Source: UBA2386 sp046306335
GTDB lineage: Bacteria > Planctomycetota > UBA1135 > UBA2386
NCBI GenBank assembly: GCA_046306335.1
Contig: JBKDXM010000007.1
Location: 1 to 31,563 of the forward strand
Length of the DNA stretch: 31,563 nt
Direction of reading: 5' to 3'
Both the position numbers and the translations under genes were made by a program. Shown in pieces: positions 1 through 8,500 of this stretch (its first letter is position 1; each line of letters begins with the position of its first letter). The notes under the pieces were generated by a model. That model was not told the DNA's origin, made no database searches, and saw only the letters and a program-made list of their open reading frames with translations.

Positions 1-909
1 CTTGCCCTGCGGCTTGTCGATCAGCTGCAGCCGCTGCAGGCGCTTGAGCCGGCCCTTGGCCTGCGCGCTCATGCGCCCGGCCATGTTGCGGCGGATGTAC
101 TCCATCTCCTTCTCGACGAACTCGCGCTGGCTCTTGAACGCCCGCGCCTGCGTCAGCAGCGCGAGGTCGCGCTGCTTGCTGTAGTGGCTGAAGTTGCCCT
201 TCCAGCGGTTGGCGACGCCGTCGGCGACCTCGACGATGGCGTTGGCGATGGCGTCGAGGAAGCGGCGGTCGTGGCTGACGACGACGCACGCGCCGGGGTA
301 GCGCACGACGAAGTCCTCGACGAACTCGATGCCCTGCAGGTCGAGGTGGTTGGTCGGCTCGTCGAGGATCAGCAGGTCCGCCGGCGTCGTCATCAGGATC
401 GCCAGCTGCACGCGCGACTTCTCGCCGCCGCTCAGCACCGACACGTCCTTGGCGAGGTCGGCGAGCGGGAAGCCGATGCCGGCGAGCACCTTCTCGACGC
501 GGTGCTTGCGGTCGTAGCCGCCGCCGGCCTCGAACGCCGCCTGCAGCACGCCGTACGCGCGCAGCGCCGCCTCGTCGCCGCCGGCCATCCTCGCCTCCAG
601 CTCGCGCATGCGGCGCTCGAGCGCGTCGTGCTCGCCGGTGCCGCGCAGCACGAGGTCGAGCACCGTCGTGCCCTTGGGCATCGCCGGCATCTGCGCGCCG
701 TAGGCGATGCGCAGGTCCTTGCGGGCGTTGCGCGTGCCGGTGTCGGGCTCGTCGACGCCGGCCAGGATGCGCACCATCGTCGTCTTGCCAGCGCCGTTGT
801 CGCCGACCACGCCGATGCGGTCGCCTTCGTCGACGCGCAGCGCGAGCCCGTCGAGGATCGCGAAGTCGCCGAAGCGGCGGACGATCTTGTCGAGGGCGAT
901 CAGCGTCAT
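1..909 (-). CDS. ABC-F family ATP-binding protein (partial, C-terminus beyond the left edge)
   Basis: The reverse strand reads from an ATG at 909 to the window edge without a stop, giving the first 303 residues. They contain a complete first nucleotide-binding domain: Walker A GDNGAGKTT (residues 36-44), ABC signature LSGGEKSR (159-166), Walker B with LILDEPTNHLD (180-190) and the switch histidine SHD (212-214). A charged helical linker follows (about 240-303, with YIRRNMAGRMSAQAKGR), as in ABC-F proteins such as Uup and EttA. The second ATPase domain would lie outside the window. ABC-F proteins are soluble ATPases without membrane segments that act at the ribosomal E site in translation. Whether this one is Uup-, EttA- or resistance-type cannot be decided. 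It lies 49 bp downstream of the MFS gene on the same strand. Family assignment is firm; the cellular role is inferred. Confidence 0.93.
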   Translation of the reverse strand, partial: MTLIALDKIVRRFGDFAILDGLALRVDEGDRIGVVGDNGAGKTTMVRILAGVDEPDTGTRNARKDLRIAYGAQMPAMPKGTTVLDLVLRGTGEHDALERRMRELEARMAGGDEAALRAYGVLQAAFEAGGGYDRKHRVEKVLAGIGFPLADLAKDVSVLSGGEKSRVQLAILMTTPADLLILDEPTNHLDLQGIEFVEDFVVRYPGACVVVSHDRRFLDAIANAIVEVADGVANRWKGNFSHYSKQRDLALLTQARAFKSQREFVEKEMEYIRRNMAGRMSAQAKGRLKRLQRLQLIDKPQGK

Positions 910-925
910 CGGGGGCGGGGAGGAT

Positions 926-959
926 ACCGCCGCCCCCGCGACGCGGAAGCGGCGGCGGT
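926..959 (-). terminator. Strong GC hairpin between the MFS and ABC-F genes
   Basis: A perfect 9-bp stem (926-934 with 951-959) encloses a 16-nt loop that can itself fold. It starts at the last base of the MFS stop codon and ends 16 nt before the ABC-F start. There is no T-tract on the minus strand, so it is either a Rho-type or attenuating 3' end, or a leader hairpin for the ABC-F gene. Confidence 0.4.
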
Positions 960-2593
960 CAGTGCCCGCCGCCGGCGGGCGCTTCCTCGACCTGCCCGTC
1001 CTTGCCGATGCGCAGCACGCGGTAGCCGCCCTTGCCGCGGAACCACAGCGCCAGCAGCAGGAAGATCACGGCCATCGTCGCCGGGATGTAGGCGTCGACG
1101 CGCAGGGTGCGGCGGTCGGCCTCGATGCTGGCCAGCACGACCTTGCGATCCTCGTCCGAAAGCTTCGCGAGCGCCGCCTTCGCGTCGGTGACGCCCGCCT
1201 TGGCGAGTTCCTTGCGCGTGTCGTCGAGGCGCTTCTCCACGTCCGCGCGCTTCTTGCCGTCGAGGCCCTTCGCCTCGGGGAACACCAGCCACTTGCTCGG
1301 CTGCTCGGCGACGAACTTCGCGTGCACGGCCGCGTCGGCCTTCAGCAGTTCCTCGCCGGCGAAGCGGTCCTTGGCGTAGCCGAGGCCCGGGCCGCCGACG
1401 ATGCCGGCCGACAGCATGCCGATGCCGCCCATCAGGCTGATGGCGACGGCGCCGGTGCGCGGGAAGCGGTCGCTGGCGACGGCGAGCATCGTCGGCCAGA
1501 AGAACGTCTTGCCGACCGCGTAGACGGTCAGCGCCAGCAGCGCCATGCCGAACGACTCGATGCCAGCCGTCAGGTTCAGGCCGACGAACGCCATCGCCGC
1601 GCTGACGAACAGGATGCCGACCGGCGACAGGCCCATGCGCTCGATCGCGCCGGCGCAGAAGCGCAGGCCGAACATCACCGCCGACGTGAAGACGAACAGG
1701 ATGTGGCCCTGGTCCGGCGTCAGCAGGTTGCCGGTGATGCCGCCGATCCACGAATCGGTGCCGAGTTCGACGGCGCCGATCAGCAGGTGCAGCACGAACA
1801 GCGTGAACAGCAGCCACGAGCCGGGGGAGAACTTCGTGGCGACGCCGACGCCGACCAGCAGCGCGCCGGCGATGCCGTAGGAGACCGTCTCCGGCAGCTT
1901 GAGGCTACCGGCGAAGAACTGGCTCAGCAGCAGGCAGATGACCAGCGCGCCGGCGATGCCGACGTCCTTGAACATCGCGCCGAAGCCCAGCCCGCTGCGC
2001 GTCGCCTCCGAACGCGGCATCGCCTGCCCGAAGAAAAGCGCGCCGTAGAACAGCGTCGGCACCAGGAACAGCGCGAGCTGCAGCCGCCAGCCGACGCCGT
2101 CGCCGAGTGCCAGCACGATGAGGGTGCCGATCACGAGGCCGGCGGGCCAGCTGGAGTGCAGGATGTTGAGGTAGTGCGTGCGGCGCTGCGGGAACAGCGT
2201 CGCGACCAGCGGGTTGGCGACGGCTTCAAGCGTGCCGTTGGCGAGGCCGAAGACGAACGTGCTCCACCACAGCATGCCGAGCGCGTTGTCCTTGCCGACC
2301 GCGAACGTCATCACCGCGGAGACGACGTGCATCGCGAAGGCGGCGAGGATCAGCAGGCGGTAGCCGAGCCGATCGCAGACGAGGCCGCCGGCGATGATGC
2401 CGAAGCAGAAGCCCGGGAAGCCGGCCGACGTGATGCCGCCGAGGTCGGTGTCGCTGAAGCCGAATTCGCCGCGCCACGTGCGGACGAGGCCGGCGCGGAT
2501 GCTGAAGCCGATGCCGGCGGCGAGGATGGCGAAGAAGCCGGCCCAGAGCAGCCGGCCGGCGTTCGGCGTGATGCCGTCGCGTTGCATGTCCAT
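959..2593 (-). CDS. MFS family transporter, probably for sugar
   Basis: This 544-residue integral membrane protein has the major facilitator superfamily pattern. About twelve hydrophobic segments are visible, beginning with LLWAGFFAILAAGIGFSI, and a GLVCDRLGYR motif sits in the loop after the second segment, as in classical MFS proteins. An unusual charged stretch of roughly 95 residues, rich in Lys, Asp and Glu, separates the last two membrane segments. With the standard N-in topology this loop would face the periplasm. The start is taken at the ATG at 2593; the frame stays open upstream but gives an Arg/Ser/Pro-rich peptide unlike a real N-terminus. The gene lies 186 bp downstream of xylose isomerase on the same strand, which makes a pentose or related sugar a reasonable but unproven substrate. 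Confidence 0.87.
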   Translation of the reverse strand: MDMQRDGITPNAGRLLWAGFFAILAAGIGFSIRAGLVRTWRGEFGFSDTDLGGITSAGFPGFCFGIIAGGLVCDRLGYRLLILAAFAMHVVSAVMTFAVGKDNALGMLWWSTFVFGLANGTLEAVANPLVATLFPQRRTHYLNILHSSWPAGLVIGTLIVLALGDGVGWRLQLALFLVPTLFYGALFFGQAMPRSEATRSGLGFGAMFKDVGIAGALVICLLLSQFFAGSLKLPETVSYGIAGALLVGVGVATKFSPGSWLLFTLFVLHLLIGAVELGTDSWIGGITGNLLTPDQGHILFVFTSAVMFGLRFCAGAIERMGLSPVGILFVSAAMAFVGLNLTAGIESFGMALLALTVYAVGKTFFWPTMLAVASDRFPRTGAVAISLMGGIGMLSAGIVGGPGLGYAKDRFAGEELLKADAAVHAKFVAEQPSKWLVFPEAKGLDGKKRADVEKRLDDTRKELAKAGVTDAKAALAKLSDEDRKVVLASIEADRRTLRVDAYIPATMAVIFLLLALWFRGKGGYRVLRIGKDGQVEEAPAGGGH

Positions 2594-2779
2594 GCGGGAG
2601 ACGAGGGTTGGGGACGAGGAGGGGCGAACGAGGGCGGTGCGGCCGCCGCGCAGGGAGATGGGCGCTGCGACCGTGCGGTCAGGAGACGGCGACCGCCGGA
2701 GGGTTCGCACTCTGCGCCGACGCCCGGACGGCCGCCAGCGGCAACCTGGAGCGGCGTGCCAGGATTTCGTCGCGGGCGC

Positions 2780-3955
2780 TCAGCGCGCGCCCATCAGGTG
2801 CTCGACGGCGAGCTGCTGCAGGCGCACGTAGCCCGATCCGCGCGCGCCGGCCGCGTCGGCGTCGAACTGCTCGAACGCCGACTTGTCGGCGAGCAGTTGC
2901 GCGATCGTCTCGCCCTTGCCGAGCGTCGGCTGCGCCAGCTCGGGGATGCGCGCCTGCTTCTTCGCCGCCTGCACCTCGCGGTCGGCGCGGAAGGCGGCGG
3001 CGCGGTCGCGCAGCAGCCGGTAGGTGCGCATGTTGGCGGCGGCGGACTGCCACACGCCCTGCAGGTCCTCGGTGCGCGAGGGCTTGTAGTCGAAGTGGCG
3101 CGGGCCCTCGTAGCCGCCGCTCTCCAGCAGGTCGACGAGGAAGAACGCGTTGAGCAGGTCGCCGTGGCCGAAGACGAGGTCCTGGTCGTACTTGATGCCG
3201 CGCTGGCCGTTGAGGTCGATGTGGAACAGCTTGCCGTGCCACAGCGCCTGCGCGATGCCGTGCACGAAGTTGAGCCCCGCCATCTGCTCGTGGCCGACCT
3301 CGGGGTTGAGGCCGACCATCTCCTTGTGCTCCAGCGTCTCGATGAACGCGAGCGCATGGCCGATCGTCGGCAGCAGGATGTCGCCGCGCGGCTCGTTGGG
3401 CTTGGGCTCGAGCGCGAAGCGGATCGCGATGCCGCGCTCCTTGCAGTAGCTCGTCAGCGTGTTCATCGCCTCGCGGAAGCGGTCGAGCGCGACGCGGACG
3501 TCCTTGGCGCCGTCGTACTCGGCGCCCTCGCGGCCGCCCCAGAACACGTACGTCTCCGCGCCGAGTTCGGCGGCGAGGTCGAGGTTGCGCATGACCTTGC
3601 GCAGCGCGAAGCGGCGCACGTCGCGGTCGTTGCTGGTGAAGGCGCCGTCCTTGAACACCGGGTGGGTGAACAGGTTGGTCGTCGCCATCGGCACCTTCAT
3701 GCCGGTCGCGGCGAGCGCCTTCTTGAAGCGGTCGACGTGCTTGCGGCGCGCCTTGTCGTCGCTGCCGAACGGGATCAGGTCGTCGTCGTGGAAGGTGACG
3801 CCGTAGGCGCCGAGCTTAGCGAGGTTCTCGACGATCTCGACCGGGTCGAGCGCGCGCCGCGTGGCGTCGCCGAACGGGTCGCGCGCCTGCCAACCCACGG
3901 TCCAGAGGCCGAAGGTGAACTTGTCGACGGGCTGCTTCTGCTTGGCTGCGGGCAT
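2780..3955 (-). CDS. xylA: Xylose isomerase, class I (Streptomyces type)
   Basis: A 391-residue TIM-barrel enzyme that interconverts D-xylose and D-xylulose, and usually also D-glucose and D-fructose, in the cytoplasm using two divalent metals. It matches the short actinomycete-type enzymes along its whole length. Motifs include FTFGLWTVGWQ, GVTFHDDDLIPFG and GLNPEVGHEQMAGLNF. The catalytic and metal residues are in register: H56, D59, W139, E183, K185, E219, H222, D247, D257, D259 and D289, a uniform shift of two from Streptomyces numbering. The start is 16 bp from the end of the upstream AraC-type gene, so the two are probably cotranscribed. No xylulokinase is visible in the window. Confidence 0.97.
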   Translation of the reverse strand: MPAAKQKQPVDKFTFGLWTVGWQARDPFGDATRRALDPVEIVENLAKLGAYGVTFHDDDLIPFGSDDKARRKHVDRFKKALAATGMKVPMATTNLFTHPVFKDGAFTSNDRDVRRFALRKVMRNLDLAAELGAETYVFWGGREGAEYDGAKDVRVALDRFREAMNTLTSYCKERGIAIRFALEPKPNEPRGDILLPTIGHALAFIETLEHKEMVGLNPEVGHEQMAGLNFVHGIAQALWHGKLFHIDLNGQRGIKYDQDLVFGHGDLLNAFFLVDLLESGGYEGPRHFDYKPSRTEDLQGVWQSAAANMRTYRLLRDRAAAFRADREVQAAKKQARIPELAQPTLGKGETIAQLLADKSAFEQFDADAAGARGSGYVRLQQLAVEHLMGAR

Positions 3956-3971
3956 GGGGGCGGGGTCCTGT

Positions 3972-4730
3972 TCAGGTCGTGGCGTCAGGGGTGCGGGCGT
4001 TGCGCCGCCGCCAGGCGCTCGCCGAGAGCCCCTGTTGGCGGCGGAAGTGCCGCGCGAAGTCGCTGTGATCGTAGAAGCCGGACTGCAGCGCGACCTCGGT
4101 GATCGGGAGATCCGTGCGCTGCAGCAGCGAGCACGCGTGCAGGATGCGCATGCGCATCAGGTACTCGCGCGGCGTGCTCTGGAAGGTGCTGCGGAACTTG
4201 CGGCTGAACTGCCGCACCGACAGGCCGGCGGTGCGCGCGAGCCGCGCGACGTCGAGCGGCTGCTTGAAGTCGCGCTTGATGCGCTCGGCCGCGTCCGCCA
4301 GCTCCAGGTACGGCGCGATCGCCGAGCGTTGCTCCTCGTAGCTGCGCACCGTGCCGATCACGCCGCAGCACCCGCCCGCGCGGTCGAACAGCGGCAGCTT
4401 GTCGGTGACGAACCACTCGGGGAGGCCTTCGGCGTTGGGGAAGAGTTCGATGATGCCGAGCAACGGCTTGCGCGTCTGCACGACGAGGCGGTCGTCGCGG
4501 CGGTACTTCTCGGCCAGACGCGGCGGGAAGATCGCGTCGTCGGCGAGGCCGAGCAGTTGCTCCTCGCGCTCGAAGCCGCAGCGGCGGACGAACGCCGGGT
4601 TGCCCATCATCAAGCGGCCGTCGCGGTCCTTGGCGAAGAACAGGGTGCCCGGCAGGTGGTCGAACAGGTGCCGGAACGGCACCGGGGACAGGCCGGCGAG
4701 CCAGTCCTGTCGGGGGTTCGCGGTCACCAT
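3972..4730 (-). CDS. AraC-family transcriptional regulator with N-terminal PAS domain
   Basis: A 252-residue cytoplasmic regulator. Residues 15-130 form a PAS-like sensor (FDHLPGTLFFAKDRDGRLMM, then GNPAFVRRCGF, and a later GVIGTVRSYEE strand). Residues about 143-245 form the two helix-turn-helix units of an AraC/XylS DNA-binding domain, with LARTAGLSVRQFSRKFR and EVALQSGFYDHSDFARHFRR. PAS-AraC fusions differ from classical AraC or XylR, which carry a cupin or periplasmic-binding-like sugar sensor. It ends 16 bp before xylA on the same strand, so control of xylA is likely. The ligand is unknown. A TAGCTT hexamer lies six bases before the ATG and could be a -10 box of a leaderless transcript. 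Confidence 0.9.
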   Translation of the reverse strand: MVTANPRQDWLAGLSPVPFRHLFDHLPGTLFFAKDRDGRLMMGNPAFVRRCGFEREEQLLGLADDAIFPPRLAEKYRRDDRLVVQTRKPLLGIIELFPNAEGLPEWFVTDKLPLFDRAGGCCGVIGTVRSYEEQRSAIAPYLELADAAERIKRDFKQPLDVARLARTAGLSVRQFSRKFRSTFQSTPREYLMRMRILHACSLLQRTDLPITEVALQSGFYDHSDFARHFRRQQGLSASAWRRRNARTPDATT

Positions 4731-4789
4731 GGCCGAAAGCTACACCCTGTCCATGGCGTTCCCAGTGGTGCGCCGTCGGGGGGGCGAGC

Positions 4790-5224
4790 TCAGCCGCGTT
4801 TGCGGCGCTTCGTGGGTCGGCGCAGCGTGCGGCCGCTGACGCGGCGCTGGCTGTGGTCGCGCAGCCACGCGGCGAAGCCCTCTTCGTCCAGCGAGCCGTC
4901 GGCCAAGGCGAGCACGAACACGGCGGCGTGCGCCGGCGACGCCGTGAGTTCGAGGCCGTTGCGCTCGAGGAAGACCGCCGTGGCCAGGAACGCCGTGCGC
5001 TTGTTGCCATCCACGAACGGATGGTTCTTGGCGATGCCGTGGCCGTAGGCGGCGGCGAGTCGGCAGAGGTCGGGCTTGCCGTAGGCACGGAGGTGCTGCG
5101 GGCGCGCCAGTGCCGAGGCAAGCAATCCAGCGTCCCGGACGCCGTCGGAGCCACCGAACGCGCGTATGCACTCGGCGTGGACCGCGAGCACGGCCGCCGG
5201 CATCAGCCAGACCGGCGGCTTCAC
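4790..5224 (-). CDS. doc: Doc-type (Fic fold) toxin of a toxin-antitoxin pair
   Basis: A 144-residue protein with the Doc active-site motif HPFVDGNKR (residues 68-76). Doc toxins of the Fic fold phosphorylate elongation factor Tu and stop translation. Upstream helices with GLLASALARPQ and the downstream FLERNGLEL match the family. The start is placed at the GTG at 5224, which overlaps the antitoxin stop in a GTGA arrangement and implies translational coupling. The frame is open further upstream, but that part is a shadow of the antitoxin gene. The C-terminus carries an extra basic tail (RRPTKRRKRG), making it somewhat longer than phage P1 Doc (126 residues). Toxicity is inferred from family and context. 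Confidence 0.88.
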   Translation of the reverse strand: MKPPVWLMPAAVLAVHAECIRAFGGSDGVRDAGLLASALARPQHLRAYGKPDLCRLAAAYGHGIAKNHPFVDGNKRTAFLATAVFLERNGLELTASPAHAAVFVLALADGSLDEEGFAAWLRDHSQRRVSGRTLRRPTKRRKRG

Positions 5225-5442
5225 TTCGCGAGTTCCCGCAGCGTCTGGCGGTAGCGGGCGATCAGCGAGCGCGCGATCGTCATCTGGTCGTCGAACTCGG
5301 CGTCCTCGGCCGTCAGTTGGAAGCCCTTCTCGTTGGGCAGCAGGGTCAGCGTGCCGCCTTCCCGGACCTGGAGGGCCTTCAGCACCTCGCCCGGGAGGAT
5401 CACGCCGTACGAATTGCCGATCTTGCGCAGCTTGAGCTCCAT
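5221..5442 (-). CDS. AbrB/MazE-type (SpoVT-AbrB fold) antitoxin
   Basis: A 73-residue protein whose first half is a swapped-hairpin DNA-binding domain (MELKLRKIGNSYGVILPGEV, then LKALQVREGGTLTL). The C-terminal half is acidic then helical (ELTAEDAEFDD-like region followed by QMTIARSLIARYRQTLRELAK), as expected for a segment that wraps a toxin. The ATG at 5442 is preferred because the fold begins exactly there; longer upstream readings are Arg/Ala-rich. Antitoxins of this type neutralise Doc and repress their own operon. The classical P1 partner is Phd, so this is an AbrB-Doc pairing. The gene overlaps doc by four bases. Confidence 0.87.
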   Translation of the reverse strand: MELKLRKIGNSYGVILPGEVLKALQVREGGTLTLLPNEKGFQLTAEDAEFDDQMTIARSLIARYRQTLRELAK

Positions 5443-5481
5443 GTTGCAACCAACGTTATAACGCACTGGCGCGATCGGCAA
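5443..5481 (-). promoter_or_regulatory. Candidate promoter/operator of the antitoxin-toxin operon
   Basis: Directly upstream of the antitoxin ATG lies an AT-rich patch in otherwise GC-rich DNA. It contains two palindromes, GTTGCAAC (5443-5450) and AACGTT (5452-5457), overlapping a -10-like TATAAC (5455-5460 on the minus strand). A weak -35-like TTGCCG lies 15 bp further upstream (5476-5481). Palindromes across a -10 box and start codon are what an autoregulating antitoxin would bind. The transcript would be nearly leaderless. Confidence 0.42.
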
Positions 5482-5538
5482 CCCCGGCGGCCCGGCGCGG
5501 TCCCGGCGTCGCGTGGCCCAAGCTCGGGGCGGCCGAAA

Positions 5539-5565
5539 CGTACACATTGCTTGCGCAATCGTACA
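5539..5565. promoter_or_regulatory. Structured site in the divergent intergenic region
   Basis: An inverted repeat ATTGC-TTGC-GCAAT (5546-5559) is flanked by direct copies of CGTACA (5539-5544 and 5560-5565). It lies between the antitoxin gene and the ThuA-fusion gene, which are divergently arranged. It may be an operator for the plus-strand sugar operon; no regulator can be assigned. Confidence 0.3.
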
Positions 5566-5590
5566 GGCGGCCGCGGCGGCGGCGCGGACG

Positions 5591-8500
5591 ATGCCGCGCA
5601 TGGTCCGCTCGCTCCCGCGTTCGCGCGCCGTCCTCGCTCCGTCCGTCGCGCGGCACGGCACCCGCCGCGGCGCCCTGTTGGGCGCGCTGCTCGCCGTCAG
5701 CGCCGCCGCCGCCGCGGCGCAGCAGTCCGCCGCGGCCGCCGCGTCCGCCGCGCCCGACGCCGGCCGCCGCCTGCAAGTGCTCTTCGTCGGCGCGCCGACG
5801 CAAAACGGCCCGCACCACGATCCGATCACGCGCTACCGCGCGCTCAAGCGCGCCGTCGGGGTCGACGGCATCGACCTGACGTACAGCGAGGCACCGGCGA
5901 CGGCGTTCACCGCCGACGGCCTGCGGCCGTTCGACGCCGTGCTGCTGTACGGCAACTGGGACCAGATGGGCGTGATGCCCAAGGCCCAGCTCGACGCGCT
6001 CGTCGGCTACGTCGAAGGCGGCGGCGGCTTCGTGCCGGTGCACTGCGCGTCGGCGTGCTGGGGCCGTTCCCCCGGCTTCGTGAAGCTCGTCGGCGGCCGC
6101 TTCCTGCGCCACGGCGGCGAGGAGTTCGCGGTCGAGGACGCGCTGCCGTCGCATCCAGCACTCGCCGGGCCGCGGTCGTTCCGCGCCTGGGACGAGACCT
6201 ACGAGCACGACGAGCAGGCCGGCGACCGCACGATCCTGCAGACGCGCGCCGGCGAGCCGTGGACGTGGGTGCGCACGCAGGGCAAAGGCCGCGTCTTCTA
6301 CACCGCGTCGGGCCACGACCACCGCGTCTGGGACCGCGCCGAGTTCCACGCGCTGCTGACGAACGGCATCCGCTGGGCGGTCGGCGACGAGGCGCGCGCG
6401 CGCCTGCAGCGGCTGCAGCTGCCGAAGCTCGAACAGGAGACGGTCTCGCTGCCCGGCTACAAGCAGCGTCGGGAGATCACCACGGCGCAGAAGCCGCTGC
6501 CGCCGGCCGAGTCGCAGAAGCTCGCGCAGGTGCCGCCGGGCATGCAGCTGCAGCTGTTCGCCAGCGAGCCCGACATCGTCAACCCGATCTGCGTCGGCTG
6601 GGACCACCGCGGCCGCGCGTACGTGGTCGAGACCGTCGACTACCCGAACAACCTGCAGAAGGGCGACCTCGGCCACGACCGCATCACCGTGTGCGAAGAC
6701 ACCGACGGCGACGGCCGCGCCGACCGCTTCACGCGCTTCGCCGAGCAGCTGTCGATCCCGACGACGCTGTGCTTCGCCGACAGCGGCGTGGTGTGCAGCA
6801 ACGGCAGCGACATTCTGTTCCTGCGCGACGTCGACGGCGACCTGCGCGCCGACGAGCGGCGCGTGCTGTTCGCCGGCTTCCACATGGGCGACACGCACGC
6901 CGGCGTCAGCAACATGCGGTCGGCGCCGGACGGCTGGGTCTACGCGACGGTCGGCTACTCGGGCTTCGGCGGCGAGGTCGGCGGCGTGCGCCACGACTTC
7001 AGCCAGGGCCTGTTCCGCTTCCGCGCCGACGGCAGCGAGCTGGAGTTCCTGCAGCACACGACGAACAACACGTGGGGGCTGGGCTTCACGTCGGCGTTCG
7101 ACGTCGTCGGCTCGACGGCCAACGGCAACCCGAGCTGGTACTTCACCTTCGCCGACGCCGCCTACCGCGCGGTCGGCATGTCGACGCACGGGACGCCGCG
7201 CGCCGACGACAACCCGTTCTACGCGCCGACGTCGAGCGACATCCGGCAGGTCGACTTCTTCGATCGCTACACGTCGGCCGCCGGCCACGCGGTCTACACC
7301 GCGACGCGCTTTCCGCCGGCGTGGCGCGAGCGCATCGCGTTCGTCTGCGAGCCGACCGGCAAGCTCGTCGGCCAGTTCGAGCTCGTGCGCAAGGGGGCAG
7401 GCTTCCAGGCCGTGCAGCTGCCGAACAACCTGTTCGCCTCGGCCGACGCGTGGTCGAGCCCGGTGTGCGCCGAGGTCGGCCCCGACGGCGCCGTGTGGAT
7501 CTGCGATTGGTACAACCTGATCATCCAGCACAACCCGACGCCGTCGAAGGGCTCGGCCGGCGTCGACGCCAAGACCGGCGTCGGCAACGCCTACGAGACG
7601 CCGCTGCGCGATGCGCGGCACGGCCGCGTGTGGCGCGTGTTCCCGGCCGGCACGCCGGACGACGACGCGCCGAAGCTCGCCGCCGCCGACCCCGTGGCCT
7701 GCATCGCGGCGCTGTCGCACGGCAACATGCTGTGGCGTCTGCACGCGCAGCGCCTGCTCGTCGAGAAAGACGACGCCGCCGTCGGCCCGGCCCTCGCGCA
7801 GCTCGTCCGCGACGACGCCGAACCGGCCGGCATGCACGCGCTGCACGCGCTCGAACAGCTGCGCCTGCTCGACGACGCGCTGGCGCGCACGGCGCTCGGC
7901 AGCGCGCACGAGAGCACGCGCCGCGCCGGCATCGCGCTCGCCAGCGTGGCGGTGCTGAAGGACGCGTTCGTCGGCGACGGGCCGCTGCCGCTGCAGGGCC
8001 GCGCGCTCGCCGAGCTGCTGGTGCGGCTGTCGCAGTGCGCCGCCGACCCGGCGATCGGCGCGGCGATCCTGCGCACCGGCGTCGCACAGGAAGACGCGAT
8101 CTTCGGCGACGTCGCGCTGGGCGACGCGTGGCGCATCGCCGCGCGCCGGCACGCTGCGACCGTCGTCGCCGCGGCCGACGCCGCCGGCATGAAGCCCGCA
8201 GCCGTCCAGGCGCCGGTCAACGTGCTGCCCAACCCTGGCCTCGAAGCCGCCGCGGCCGACGCGCCGCAGAGCGTCGACGGCTGGCGCGACCTGCGCACCT
8301 ACGGCGGCTCGCGCGACGTCGTCGCGCGCCGCGCCGAGGGCGCTGGCCGCAACGGCACCGCCTGCCTGCAGGTCGCGTCCGAGCGCCACACCGACTCCGG
8401 CGTCGCCGCGACGGTGCGCGTGCAGGCCGGCAAGCGCTACCGCCTGAGCGGCTGGATCAAGACCGACGGCGTCGAGGCCGCGCGCGGCGATGGCGTGATG

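Noticed and set aside
2594..2779. A small gene between xylA and the MFS gene
   Set aside because: No frame has a plausible protein; this is probably an untranslated spacer with no clear promoter or terminator.
707..4102. Very long plus-strand open frame across the ABC-F, MFS and xylA genes
   Set aside because: Its translation is Arg/Ala/Asp repeats, a shadow of the minus-strand genes; GC-rich codon use leaves opposite frames open.
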